A stretch of DNA of 59,035 bases from Acidobacteriota bacterium (GCA_016213775.1 JACQZR010000074.1:1-59035), one strand, 5' to 3'; counted from the first letter of the stretch, positions 32,662-43,735 are shown. Numbers and translations are program-made. Notes: generated by a model from the sequence alone, not told the origin.

Positions 32662-32689
32662 GAACCAAACCCGGCCGGTGGCCTTTTTT
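32647..32689 (+). terminator. Attenuator terminator before ilvB
   Basis: GGCCACCGGC (32647-32656) and GCCGGTGGCC (32674-32683) form a perfect 10-bp stem with a 17-nt loop, followed directly by six T residues (32684-32689). It lies 55 bp before the ilvB start and after the leader stop, as expected for a transcription attenuator. Confidence 0.92.
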
Positions 32690-32744
32690 GTTGTTTACAA
32701 CCATCTGGGAATATCCGAGGGCTGAAAGTAAGGAAGGAACACGA

Positions 32745-34478
32745 ATGTCGAATCTGATGAGTGGATCAAGAATGCTGCTGGAATGCCTTTCGCGCGAAGG
32801 CGTAGACCTGATGTTTGGTTACCCCGGTGGCGTAACACTGCCATTCTACGATTGCCTGTTTGATCATCCGATCAAGCACATCCTGGTGCGGCACGAAGAG
32901 AATGCCGCATTTGCAGCCGAAGGCTATGCGCGGGCGACCGGCAAGGTGGGCGTTTGCTGCGCGACGTCCGGACCCGGGGCAACGAATCTGGTGACTGGCC
33001 TTGTCGACGCGATGATGGATTCGATCCCGATTGTCGCCATCACCGGACAGGTGACCTCGAAGCTCATCGGTAGCGACGCTTTCCAGGAAGCCGATACGTT
33101 CGGCATCACGCGTTCGTGCACGAAGCACAATTTTCTGGTGAAGAGCGTCAACGACCTTCCGCAAATCGTTCACGAGGCGTTCTACATCGCGGCCACGGGA
33201 CGCCCCGGCCCTGTGCTTATAGACATCCCGAAGGACGTGTTCCAGGGACAAGGCCACTACACGCCGGTGCACTCGATTCACCTGCCCGGCTACAAGCTGG
33301 TGACAGAAGGCCACTCGGGACAGATCCGGCGCGCGGCGCAAATGATGTGGGAAGCGCAGCGGCCGTTGATCTACGCCGGTGGCGGCATAATCGCCGCGGG
33401 CGCTAGTGATGAACTGCGCGAGATTGCCGAAACGTTGGACGCCCCGACCGTCTGCACACTGATGGGTCTGGGCGCGCTCTCCTCCTCGCATCCGAATTTC
33501 ATCAGCATGCCCGGCATGCATGGCAGCTACGCCGCCAACATGAGCCTGACGCATTCTGATTTGCTGATTGCGCTCGGTGTGCGTTTTGATGACCGCGTCA
33601 CCGGCAGGCTGGCGGCGTTTGCACCGCATGCGAAAGTGATTCATGTGGACATTGACCCGGCGGAAATCGGCAAGAACCGCGCTCCGGATCTGCCGATCGT
33701 CGGCGATGCGAAGAAGGTGTTGCCGAAGCTGCTGAAGTCGCTGCAGGAGTTGCAGCCTACGATGCAGGAGACGAACTCCCCGTCGCGCCGCGCGTGGTGG
33801 AAGCAGGTTCGCGACTGGAAGGAACAGCACCCGCTGGCGCCGGTCTTCTCGGCTGACGAGATCAAGCCGCAGCACCTGATGTCGGAGATTGACCGGTTGT
33901 CTGGCGGTGAGGCCATCGTCACCTCCGACGTGGGTCAGCACCAGATGTGGGCCGCGCAATTTATCCGGTTCCACCATCCGCGGCTGTGGATCAACTCGGG
34001 CGGTCTGGGTTCGATGGGCTTTGGTATGCCGTCGGCCATTGGCGCGCAGTTTGCCCGTCCCGACAAGTTGGTGTTCTCGATCGTCGGTGACGGCGGGTTC
34101 CAGATGGCCGTTCCGGAGCTGGGCACCATCGCCACGCACAGCCTGCCGATCAAGATCATCGTGATGAATAACGGTTACCTGGGTATGGTTCGCCAATGGC
34201 AGACGCTGTTCTACAACAACCGCTTGTGCTCGGTGGAGCTGGAATGCTTCCCCGATGCCGAGTTGCTCGCCCGCGCATATGGATTCAAGGGCCGCACAAT
34301 CGACAAGCCGTCGGAACTGACATCGGCACTGCAGGAAGCGATCCGCGAGCCTGGGCCGTATCTGCTCAACGTGAAGGTATCGCCCTACGAAAACGTCTAT
34401 CCGATGGTGCCCGCCGGCGGCGCTATCAATGAGATGGTGCTCGACAACCCGCAACCGGTGGCCGTGCCCGCGAAGTAA
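32745..34478 (+). CDS. ilvB: Acetolactate synthase, large (catalytic) subunit
   Basis: A 577-residue ThDP-dependent enzyme that makes acetolactate or acetohydroxybutyrate, the first shared step of valine, leucine and isoleucine synthesis. It shows the PYR-domain catalytic Glu context (RHEENAAFAAEGYARATG), the FAD/dehydrogenase-like middle domain, and the ThDP motif GDGGFQMAVPEL...MNNGYLG. Start ATG 32745 is supported by AAGGAAGGA; the frame is open from 32688, but that would start inside the attenuator's poly-T. It is first in ilvB-ilvN-ilvC-cimA and controlled by the leader. Confidence 0.97.
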   Translation: MSNLMSGSRMLLECLSREGVDLMFGYPGGVTLPFYDCLFDHPIKHILVRHEENAAFAAEGYARATGKVGVCCATSGPGATNLVTGLVDAMMDSIPIVAITGQVTSKLIGSDAFQEADTFGITRSCTKHNFLVKSVNDLPQIVHEAFYIAATGRPGPVLIDIPKDVFQGQGHYTPVHSIHLPGYKLVTEGHSGQIRRAAQMMWEAQRPLIYAGGGIIAAGASDELREIAETLDAPTVCTLMGLGALSSSHPNFISMPGMHGSYAANMSLTHSDLLIALGVRFDDRVTGRLAAFAPHAKVIHVDIDPAEIGKNRAPDLPIVGDAKKVLPKLLKSLQELQPTMQETNSPSRRAWWKQVRDWKEQHPLAPVFSADEIKPQHLMSEIDRLSGGEAIVTSDVGQHQMWAAQFIRFHHPRLWINSGGLGSMGFGMPSAIGAQFARPDKLVFSIVGDGGFQMAVPELGTIATHSLPIKIIVMNNGYLGMVRQWQTLFYNNRLCSVELECFPDAELLARAYGFKGRTIDKPSELTSALQEAIREPGPYLLNVKVSPYENVYPMVPAGGAINEMVLDNPQPVAVPAK

Positions 34479-34487
34479 GAGGTTTTC

Positions 34488-36063
<1,576 letters not shown>

Positions 36064-36084
36064 GTCAGTAAACAAGGACCCACT

Positions 36085-37695
36085 ATGAAAATCTTCACGT
36101 TCGATACCACGCTCCGTGACGGCACGCAAGGCGAGGCCGTTTCCTTCTCTGTGGAAGACAAAATCGTCATTGCACAGAAACTGGATGAGTTGGGTATTGA
36201 CTACATTGAAGGTGGATGGCCGGGCTCGAATCCGCGCGACAAGGAATTCTTTGCCCGTGCCCGTGAGGTCCAGTTCAAACACGCCAAGTTGACCGCATTC
36301 GGTTCCACACGGTTCGCGCGCAACCGTGTGGACCAGGACCCCAACGTCCGCCAGTTGCTTGAAGCCGGCACGCCCGCCTGTTCGATCTTCGGTAAGAGTT
36401 GGGACCTGCACACGCAGCGTGCGCTCGGCATCACGGAAGAAGAGAACCTCGTCCTGATCGGCGAGACCGTGAAGTACCTGACGGACCACGGCAAGGAAGT
36501 GGTTTACGACGCGGAGCATTTCTTTGACGGCTACACCTCCGATCCTTCCTTCGCGCTGCGCACCTTGGAAGCAGCGAAGAACGCAGGCGCCAGCGTGCTC
36601 TGCCTTTGCGACACCAACGGCGGCACGCTCACAGGCCGTCTTGTCGAGATTCTCGCTGTCGTCCGCCAGCGCTTTGACGGCATCATCGGCATCCATTGCC
36701 ACAATGATTCAGACGTTGCGGTGGCGAACACAATCGCGGCAGTGGAAGCCGGAGTGACCCACGTGCAGGGCTGCTTCAACGGTTATGGCGAGCGTTGCGG
36801 CAATGCCAACATGGCGTCGGTGCTGCCGAACCTCGAAATCAAACTGGGCCACACCACCATCGGTCCAGAGAGGCTTGCGTCTATCACCTCCGTGGCGCGA
36901 TTCATCGCGGAACTGGCGAACCTGTCCGTCCGCAACGATCAGCCCTATGTCGGCCGCAGCGCCTTCGCTCACAAAGGCGGCGTCCACGTCAGCGCGGTGC
37001 TGAAGGACTCGGCTACCTATGAACACATCCGGCCCGATCTGGTGGGCAACCGGCAGCGCGTGCTGCTGAGCGATCTCAGCGGACGCAGCAACATCCTTTA
37101 TAAGCTCAAGCAGCACGGTCTTATCGACCGGTTGGACGACGCGGCTCACCGCGAGCTTCTGGAGCGCATCAAGCACATGGAATTCATGGGCTACGAACTG
37201 GAAGCGGCGGAGGGCACGTTTGAACTTCTGGTGCGCGAGGCTCTGCATCCGGGGACGAACCTGTTTGAAGTGGTGAGCTACGAAACGGCCACCAAGGGCT
37301 CCGCGAAGCAGGAATCGCAGACCGTCGCCACCGTGACGCTGAAGGCACAGGATGGAATCCACTCGGCCACTGCCACTGGACACGGGCCTGTAAACGCGCT
37401 CGATCTATGCCTGCGCCAGTGTCTCTCCCAACTCTACCCGGAGATCAGCAACGTCCGGCTCACTGACTATAAGGTGCGCGTGCTCGACAGCAAGAAGGGA
37501 TCGGCGGCGAAGGTGCGCGTGCTGGTGGAATGGTCCGATCACAAACGGAGTTGGGCCACCGTGGGCGTGTCCGACAATGTGATCACGGCATCCTGGCATG
37601 CTCTTCTGGACGCCATCAAGCTCGAACTGATGCGGATGATGGAAAAGGACGAGACGATCGCCCGTGTGGTGGAAGATTACTGCTGGGGCGTGTAG
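36085..37695 (+). CDS. cimA: (R)-citramalate synthase
   Basis: A 536-residue DRE-TIM enzyme condensing pyruvate with acetyl-CoA, which opens the threonine-independent route to isoleucine. It resembles the CimA type of the family: DTTLRDGTQGEAVSF, YIEGGWPGSNPRDKEFF, HCHNDSDVAVANTIAAVEAG and NGYGERCGNAN, with a C-terminal LeuA-type allosteric domain (about residues 400-530). The GGWPGSNP segment separates it from 2-isopropylmalate synthase. Its place in the ilv operon means 2-oxobutyrate can be made from pyruvate and used at once by IlvBN. Confidence 0.92.
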   Translation: MKIFTFDTTLRDGTQGEAVSFSVEDKIVIAQKLDELGIDYIEGGWPGSNPRDKEFFARAREVQFKHAKLTAFGSTRFARNRVDQDPNVRQLLEAGTPACSIFGKSWDLHTQRALGITEEENLVLIGETVKYLTDHGKEVVYDAEHFFDGYTSDPSFALRTLEAAKNAGASVLCLCDTNGGTLTGRLVEILAVVRQRFDGIIGIHCHNDSDVAVANTIAAVEAGVTHVQGCFNGYGERCGNANMASVLPNLEIKLGHTTIGPERLASITSVARFIAELANLSVRNDQPYVGRSAFAHKGGVHVSAVLKDSATYEHIRPDLVGNRQRVLLSDLSGRSNILYKLKQHGLIDRLDDAAHRELLERIKHMEFMGYELEAAEGTFELLVREALHPGTNLFEVVSYETATKGSAKQESQTVATVTLKAQDGIHSATATGHGPVNALDLCLRQCLSQLYPEISNVRLTDYKVRVLDSKKGSAAKVRVLVEWSDHKRSWATVGVSDNVITASWHALLDAIKLELMRMMEKDETIARVVEDYCWGV

Positions 37696-37954
37696 ACCGA
37701 CAGCCTGCGTTTTGTCGAACTTGAACCCGGTTAATTTTCGTAGGCCAGAAACTGGTCCGGCGAATCATAACGAGAAATACGATGGGGTCAATGCCGCCAG
37801 TTTGGCTTTGTGCGATGGAACACCTCGGGGGCTTTGTTCGGACCGTGTGTTGGTGCAGGCTAGGAAACGGGACGCACCGGTCGGGGCCACCGTACAAATA
37901 GTCCTCTAGGCCAACAGGCCGGTTCGAGCGGCAAGTTCGCGGTTGATAGCGGCT
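37696..37954. other. Spacer between convergent cimA and TPR genes
   Basis: About 260 bp with no credible gene. The chance frames in it have no ribosome-binding site and no family resemblance. I found no strong terminator hairpin with a T tract, although both flanking transcripts end here. Confidence 0.5.
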
Positions 37955-38932
37955 TCATGGCCGCAGGTCGGCCGCGTCGACAACGTGCGGTGGCGGTCTA
38001 TTCGGCCGCGCCGGTGTTTCGATCGCCTTCAGTCGCCGCTCGAGCAGTCGCGCCTCGCTCTTTCTGCCCACTTTTCGCAGGATCGCGGCGTAGCTCGACA
38101 TGGCTCTGGCGGTCACGGGACTATTCTCGCCGTAGGTGGTTTCAGCCGTCATGAAGGCCCGTCTAAGCAGGTTGTGCGCTTCGGGGAACTTGCGCTCCCG
38201 AACGCGGAACGAAGCAATGTTGATGAGTGGCACAATAACAGCCGGGTTGTCGCGCCCGGCGGTTGTCTCCCAGATGGCGAGGGCCTGCTCAAAGAACGGC
38301 AGAGCCTCGTCCGGGCGGTTGGTGGTCATGCGGATCATGCCCAGGTTATTCAGGGTGGCGGCGACGTCCGGATTCTGACCCCCCGGAACTTTTTCGAAGA
38401 CCGCCAGCGCCTTGCGGCAAAGGGTTTCTGCCTGGCTGTAGTTGCCCCGGCGGAAGTGCAGATAGGCGGCCTCCTGATAGTACCGGCCGGCATCCGCGGT
38501 ATCGCTGCCAACAACCAAAGCATCCAGCCGGCGGTAGACGCGGTCTGCCTGAGCGAACTGCCCCGCGTGCGCATACAGTGCCGCCAGGTTGATCAGCGCC
38601 CGAACCATATACTGACTCCCGGCTGCGCCCAGCCGTTCCCAAGCCGAAGTAGAAGTCAAGTACAGCTTCTCGGCCTCGGCGAACCGCTCCATTTCGTGGT
38701 AGAGGTTTCCGAGATTGTGCGTGGTGGTGATCACCCGAGGATGGTCGGGTCCCAGACTCCCGACCTGATTCAACAACCCTGTATAGGCCTTTTCGGCCGC
38801 AGCGTACTTCCCTTCAGCCTGAAGACGGGATGCATGCCTCATCTCCTGCTCCCATGCGCCATCCTGAGCGGCGGCAACACAGACGGCCGCCAACAGCAAC
38901 CAGCGTTGTTGCCTCATCGCCTCATGCCTCAT
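37955..38932 (-). CDS. Secreted TPR-repeat protein
   Basis: A 325-residue protein with an N-terminal signal-like stretch (RWLLLAAVCVAAAQDG) and six to seven tetratricopeptide repeats of the longer TPR_10/12 kind (for example VITTTHNLGNLYHEMERFAEAEKLY, ATLNNLGMIRMTTNRPDEALPFF). TPRs bind other proteins; the partner is unknown. The start overlaps the stop of the upstream secreted gene (ATGA), so they are translationally coupled. A second in-frame ATG at 38917 would shorten the basic leader by five residues. Confidence 0.8.
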   Translation of the reverse strand: MRHEAMRQQRWLLLAAVCVAAAQDGAWEQEMRHASRLQAEGKYAAAEKAYTGLLNQVGSLGPDHPRVITTTHNLGNLYHEMERFAEAEKLYLTSTSAWERLGAAGSQYMVRALINLAALYAHAGQFAQADRVYRRLDALVVGSDTADAGRYYQEAAYLHFRRGNYSQAETLCRKALAVFEKVPGGQNPDVAATLNNLGMIRMTTNRPDEALPFFEQALAIWETTAGRDNPAVIVPLINIASFRVRERKFPEAHNLLRRAFMTAETTYGENSPVTARAMSSYAAILRKVGRKSEARLLERRLKAIETPARPNRPPPHVVDAADLRP

Positions 38933-39630
38933 TTCTTCGATTTCAACTTGATGTACACCGAGAAGTTGAAGTAATAGAAACCCTTTTCAACGGGACTGGA
39001 TGGGTTGGACACGTCTGTCAGTTTTCCCACGGAGCCGGTTGGGGCATTGGAGGACTGCACGGTCCATTCCGTGGCGGACAGGCGCGTGATGCTGGCAGGG
39101 GTATTGCTGCCGTAGATCAACGGGGCGGTAAAGCAGAGGTTGGATGGCCACCCATCGCCAAACAGGAGCACATGACGTGCGCCATTTACGTTCACCACAA
39201 TCTCGGTGCGTCCGCTTTCCACGGTCTGGCCAACCGCCATGTCCTGGACGCTGTGCATGAGCCGGTTTGTATCGAGATACCACAAGGAATGGAACTCCGC
39301 CTTGCCGTCGCGGATGGCGCCGAGTGGAGGCGCCGGGGCAACAGGACGATTCAAGTTGATGGTGAAGGTACGGCGGCAGGACCTGGCGGCAGGATCGCAC
39401 ACCGAAACGTTATGAGCCTCGAAGACGTTCGCCAGGACACTATGCATTCCATCGCTGTAGACGTTGTTTCCATCACCGCTCAGGTCCTGCACTCCGGAGC
39501 CCGGTGATCGGATCTCCATCGAGATGGGAAGCCGCACATTGCCGCTCTGTGTGCAACTCTGCGCGTGGGCGATCCAGGGTAGGGCAAGCAGCATCGGACC
39601 GGCCCATCTAAGGAAGGTGCGTGGAATCAT
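38929..39630 (-). CDS. Secreted protein of unknown function
   Basis: A 233-residue protein with a clear signal peptide (MIPRTFLRWAGPMLLALPWIAHAQS). It has cysteine pairs that could form disulfides (SCTQSG, VCDPAARSCRR, SNLCFTA) and a beta-rich body. I recognise no family. It is the first gene of a two-gene operon with the TPR protein, and lies back to back with the HTH-PD40 regulator across a 21-bp gap. Confidence 0.7.
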   Translation of the reverse strand: MIPRTFLRWAGPMLLALPWIAHAQSCTQSGNVRLPISMEIRSPGSGVQDLSGDGNNVYSDGMHSVLANVFEAHNVSVCDPAARSCRRTFTINLNRPVAPAPPLGAIRDGKAEFHSLWYLDTNRLMHSVQDMAVGQTVESGRTEIVVNVNGARHVLLFGDGWPSNLCFTAPLIYGSNTPASITRLSATEWTVQSSNAPTGSVGKLTDVSNPSSPVEKGFYYFNFSVYIKLKSKK

Positions 39631-39651
39631 TGGTCGAGTATGATCGGCGGA
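39631..39651. promoter_or_regulatory. Short divergent promoter with overlapping opposite -10 boxes
   Basis: AGTATGAT (39637-39644) reads TATGAT on the plus strand, 7 nt before ATG 39652, and CATACT on the minus strand, 7 nt before ATG 39630. This is a compact bidirectional promoter candidate. A second plus-strand box TAAACT (39732-39737) precedes the alternative start at 39751. Confidence 0.4.
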
Positions 39652-41703
39652 ATGCCGTTCGCGATAGCCCTAAATCGAGGCAAACACAAGACTGTCGTCA
39701 TTTGCCGTGATGTGCCGCGAATTGGTTGGAGTAAACTGAATCAACTCGCCATGAACGACCGGCTCGAATCCTGGAAGGAGATTGCCGCTTACCTCAATCG
39801 CAACGTTCGCACCGTGCAGCGTTGGGAGCAGGCGAGAGGCTTACCCGTCCAACGAATTCCCGGCGGGAAACGCGATTTGATTTTGGCGCGCAAGTCTGAA
39901 CTGGACTCGTGGTGGGAGAACAGCAAGCGCCAGCTTGAGCCGGAAGAGCCACGCCAGCCGGCCGAGCGAACCAGGGTGTGGCCTGACCTACGGCACTTCC
40001 TGTGGATAGCGGCTGCACTGGCGTCGGCGTTCCCGGTTGTCTGGTTTCTGGTTCCACGCGATCCTCCGGCGGAGCTCGCGAGAAAGGCCATACCCCTGAC
40101 GAGTTACGAAGGGCGGGAACTGGAGCCCAGCTTCTCTCCTGATGGCGGGCGCGTGGCGTTCTCTTGGAACGGCGAGGGGGGAGCGAATTTTGATATTTAC
40201 GCCAAGTTGGCGAGTGCGGAGAAGCCACTCCGTCTGACGTCGGACCCGAGGGTGGACATCAATCCCGTCTGGTCGCCGGACGGACGAAACATCGCGTTTC
40301 TACGGGAACAGGGAATTGGCAAAGCGGAGGTGATGCTTGTCCGGGCGACGGGTGGAGTTGAGCGCAAGATCACCGAGGTGGACACGCTTGGCCGCTCCAG
40401 GTGTTCGTTGCTCGCGTGGTCCCGTGATGGCAAGCGCCTCATCGTGGTGCACAGGCCGTCCCCGGCTGAGCCCTATGGCCTGTTCTCGCTCGATCCGGAT
40501 CGTCCGATACTCAGTCGTGTTACGGATCCTCCCGCCGGCGGGCGCGGCGACAGTGGAATCGCGGTATCGCCCGACGGGAGAATGGTCGCATTCAGCCGCA
40601 TGTTGGCCGGACCCGGTGTCGGGGACCTGTATTTGCTCCAATTGAAAGAAAACATCCTCCCGAAGGCCCCGCCCGTCCGGCTCACTTTCTGGAATCGAAT
40701 CACGGTGGGAGCGGCGTGGAGTTTCGACGGCCGTTACTTGATCGTGAGTTCGAACGATACGCTGTGGCGGGTTGCGGTGGACGCTCCACACAAAGCCGAC
40801 GAGATACAGTCTCTCGGCGGGGATTTGTCGCAGCCTGCTTCGGCGCCGCACTCGCGACTCGCCTTCGTCAGCAGGTTCCTGGACGCGAACATCTGGAGCG
40901 CAAGCGTTCGGGATGGTTCGGTGCACCGGGTGATTGCCTCTACCCGCAACGAAGACTTTCCACAATACTCTCCCGATGGACATCGCATCCTCTACACGTC
41001 GGATCGAACCGGTTTGCCTGGATTGTGGCTGTCGAAAAGGGATGGAACGGAAGCAAAGGAACTTGGTCCGGTGGGCGACTTGATGCCCGGTTCTCCACGC
41101 TGGTCACCTGACGGGAAGAGGGTCGTGTTCGGATGCCGGTTCTCCGAATGGGGCGACTTGTGCATAATGGACGCCGCTGGCGGCCGGCCGATCCGGCTAA
41201 CACAAGGCCAGGCGCACCATGCGGTGCCATTCTGGTCGCACGACGGAAAATGGATCTACTTCGGATCGAACCGCGGCGGAGAAGCGCAGGTATGGAGAAT
41301 GCCGGCGGCAGGAGGAGAGGAAGTCCGAATAACCAAGCGCGGGGGATGGGCCCCAATGGAGTCGGCCGATGGGCGGATGGTCTATTACGTCAAAGATTCC
41401 GGGATTCATTCGTCATTATGGAGCGTGCCCGTAGCGGGCGGCGAAGAACATCAGGTACTGGATTCAGTCCGCGCGCGTGCCTTTACGCTGACGCGCAATG
41501 GAATCTACTACGTGCCGCAACCCGGACCGGATGGAGCCACCACGCTGCGGTTTTTCGACTTTGACAGCCGGAGGCACCAGGTAGTAGCACAGGTGAGCAA
41601 ATCGGGTGCCGGGCTGTCGGTTTCCCCGGATGGACAAACGGTTCTGTTCACCCGGATTGATCGTGAAGGCAGCGACCTGATGATGGCGGAGCGTTTCCGT
41701 TAG
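39652..41703 (+). CDS. HTH-PD40 transmembrane regulator (MerR-like HTH, TM, beta-propeller)
   Basis: A protein typical of Solibacter-like acidobacteria. An N-terminal helix-turn-helix of excisionase/MerR type (LESWKEIAAYLNRNVRTVQRWE...GLPVQRIPGGKRD) is followed by a transmembrane helix (HFLWIAAALASAFPVVWFL) and about seven PD40/WD40-like propeller blades (for example EPSFSPDGGRVAFSW, INPVWSPDGRNIAFL, GSPRWSPDGKRVVF) like those of TolB. DNA binding at the inner face and sensing outside is a reasonable guess. Families of this kind usually start near LESWKEI, so ATG 39751 (650 residues) may be the true start. ATG 39652 adds 33 residues but has the better -10 spacing. Confidence 0.8.
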   Translation: MPFAIALNRGKHKTVVICRDVPRIGWSKLNQLAMNDRLESWKEIAAYLNRNVRTVQRWEQARGLPVQRIPGGKRDLILARKSELDSWWENSKRQLEPEEPRQPAERTRVWPDLRHFLWIAAALASAFPVVWFLVPRDPPAELARKAIPLTSYEGRELEPSFSPDGGRVAFSWNGEGGANFDIYAKLASAEKPLRLTSDPRVDINPVWSPDGRNIAFLREQGIGKAEVMLVRATGGVERKITEVDTLGRSRCSLLAWSRDGKRLIVVHRPSPAEPYGLFSLDPDRPILSRVTDPPAGGRGDSGIAVSPDGRMVAFSRMLAGPGVGDLYLLQLKENILPKAPPVRLTFWNRITVGAAWSFDGRYLIVSSNDTLWRVAVDAPHKADEIQSLGGDLSQPASAPHSRLAFVSRFLDANIWSASVRDGSVHRVIASTRNEDFPQYSPDGHRILYTSDRTGLPGLWLSKRDGTEAKELGPVGDLMPGSPRWSPDGKRVVFGCRFSEWGDLCIMDAAGGRPIRLTQGQAHHAVPFWSHDGKWIYFGSNRGGEAQVWRMPAAGGEEVRITKRGGWAPMESADGRMVYYVKDSGIHSSLWSVPVAGGEEHQVLDSVRARAFTLTRNGIYYVPQPGPDGATTLRFFDFDSRRHQVVAQVSKSGAGLSVSPDGQTVLFTRIDREGSDLMMAERFR

Positions 41704-42064
41704 GGTCGCCTTGAATGCGCACTCGCGGCGAATCTGGATTTCTTGCGTTCGCGCAGGCTGTGCCCCGCCAGCCCAACACTCTCTTCCACACCACGCCGCG
41801 CTTTTCAGCGGCCAGTATGGCGCGCGCGCCGGCCTGTTCCAAGTAATTCACAAGAAAAGCGCCACCCAACGCCTCAATCGACGATTTCCGGTCCCAATCT
41901 CGCGATGCAGCCTTCCTTGGCGACGCCGGCCGTGGCGTTGGGAGCTTCCTGTTTCACCACGGGCATTGCCCGCAAGGGGCACATCACCGACAAGAGCGAG
42001 GCTTGCGGCGGTGCGAGGTTGCGAGGTCGGCCGCACCTCAAATCAAGCGTGAGTGTTGCACCCC
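41704..42064 (-). other. Intergenic stretch, possibly a decayed coding remnant on the minus strand
   Basis: About 360 bp between the HTH-PD40 gene and recN. On the minus strand one frame ends MPVVKQEAPNATAGVAKEG...LGPEIVD at about 41874, and a shifted frame continues IEALGGAFLVNYLEQAGARA down to about 41770. Joined by a frameshift they look protein-like, but I cannot name a family. No start signal is visible, and recN in its own frame ends at 42065. This may be chance in GC-rich DNA. Confidence 0.2.
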
Positions 42065-43735
42065 TCAGCCCGCGGAGGCGCCGGCCTTCAACAACTGCTC
42101 GGCGTGCTTGAGTGCTTCCGGCGTCAACTGGCCGCTGAGCATGCGGCCGATCTCGCGCGTGCGGGCCTCCCCTTCGAGTTGCTCGATGGTGGCCACCGTG
42201 CGCCCTTTGGATTCCTTCTTGCCCACTGCGTAATGGTGATCTCCGAACCCGGCGATCTGCGCCAGGTGAGTCACGCAAAGCACCTGGTCCGCCGCGGCGA
42301 TGCGCTTCAATCGCCGGCCGACGCTCTCCGCGGCCACGCCCCCGATCCCCGCGTCCACTTCGTCGAACACCAGTGTGCGAGCCGAAGCACGTCCCGCGGT
42401 GGAGGTGCCGAGCACCGCGGCCTTCAGCGCCAGCGCGACCCGCGACAACTCACCGCCTGACGCTATCCGGTTCAAAGCCTTCGGCTCTTCGCCAAGATTG
42501 GGTGCAATCAAAAACTCCACGGCATCCCATCCCGCGGATGACCACCCGGATTCGTGGAAGGCAATGCGGAAGCGGGTCCGGTCCATCGCCAGGGCGGCCA
42601 ATTCAGCCTCAACCTTCTTCTCCAACTTCGCGGAGGCCTCGCGCCGGGCTTTGGTCAACCGTGACGCAGCCTCGCGATACGCCGCGGCGGTCTTCTCCAC
42701 CTGCGCCTTCAACTCCTGCCGGCGGGCCTCGACATTCTCCGCAGTATCGAGTTGCCGCTTCGTGGTGTCGTAGAAGTGCAGGACCTCTTCGATGGTGGCG
42801 CCGTACTTGCGCCGCAGCCGCTCCATGGCCGCCAGTCGCGATTCCACCGCGTCGAGCTTGGCCGGATCACCTTCGAGCCTTCCCAGGTAATCCCGCAGCG
42901 TGTAAGCGACGTCTTCCACCTGTGCCGTGGCTGACTGCATCGCGTCCATCAGCCCCGCCAAAGAGCTATCAATGCGGACCAGTTCCTCCAAACGTTTGCG
43001 GGCCTGCCGAATTTGCGATACTGCCGCGGTAGGGGAATCGTAGAGCGACTCGTAGGCCGCCGAGGCACTCTGCTCGATCTTGGCCACGTTCTGCAGGATC
43101 TTCTTCTCTCGCTCGAGCGCTTCCTCTTCGCCGGCCTTCGGCGCCACGGTCTCGATCTCCCTCACCTGATAGGCCCAAAGATCAGCCAGCCGCAGGCGCT
43201 CCTGCTCAGTGCGGTCCAACTCCTCCAACTCCCCGGTGGCCTGCTTCCAGGCACGGTGCAACTGCGCCGTCTCCTGCAGCGGACCTTCGACGCGGGCAAA
43301 CTCGTCCACCATCTCCAACTGTTCACCACTATCGAAAAGCCGCTGCTGATCGTGCTGTCCGTGGATATCACCCAACAGCGGAGCCAGATCGCGGAGCAGG
43401 TTCACGGTCACCGGCCGGCTGGCTACAAACGCCCGGGACTTCCCGTTGGCCAGGATCTCGCGCTCAATCAGGAGCTCGCCTTCCTCCAGCGAGATGCCGA
43501 GCGCCTCCAGCCGGTCCGCTCGTGGAAGCTCAAAAATCCCCGAAATCCGGGCTTTTTCACAGCCCGTGCGGACCATCTCCGCCGAAGCGCGTCCGCCGAA
43601 AAGCAGACCCAGCGCATCCACCAGAATCGATTTGCCGCTGCCTGTCTCGCCGGACAGGACATGGAAGCCCGAATGAAAACGCACCCGCAGGCCTTCGATG
43701 ACGGCGTAGTTCTCCACCATCAGTTCGACTAGCAT
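42065..43735 (-). CDS. recN: DNA repair protein RecN
   Basis: A 556-residue SMC-like ATPase that helps repair double-strand breaks. N-terminal Walker A is in HVLSGETGSGKSILVDAL, and the family motif GDIHGQHDQQRL follows. A long coiled-coil middle (about residues 150-350) leads to the C-terminal signature ASGGELSRVALALK and Walker B TLVFDEVDAGIGG with the H-loop VTHLAQIA. The start has both a GAAGGA site and a minus-strand TATCAT box 8 nt upstream (plus 43744-43749). Confidence 0.97.
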   Translation of the reverse strand: MLVELMVENYAVIEGLRVRFHSGFHVLSGETGSGKSILVDALGLLFGGRASAEMVRTGCEKARISGIFELPRADRLEALGISLEEGELLIEREILANGKSRAFVASRPVTVNLLRDLAPLLGDIHGQHDQQRLFDSGEQLEMVDEFARVEGPLQETAQLHRAWKQATGELEELDRTEQERLRLADLWAYQVREIETVAPKAGEEEALEREKKILQNVAKIEQSASAAYESLYDSPTAAVSQIRQARKRLEELVRIDSSLAGLMDAMQSATAQVEDVAYTLRDYLGRLEGDPAKLDAVESRLAAMERLRRKYGATIEEVLHFYDTTKRQLDTAENVEARRQELKAQVEKTAAAYREAASRLTKARREASAKLEKKVEAELAALAMDRTRFRIAFHESGWSSAGWDAVEFLIAPNLGEEPKALNRIASGGELSRVALALKAAVLGTSTAGRASARTLVFDEVDAGIGGVAAESVGRRLKRIAAADQVLCVTHLAQIAGFGDHHYAVGKKESKGRTVATIEQLEGEARTREIGRMLSGQLTPEALKHAEQLLKAGASAG

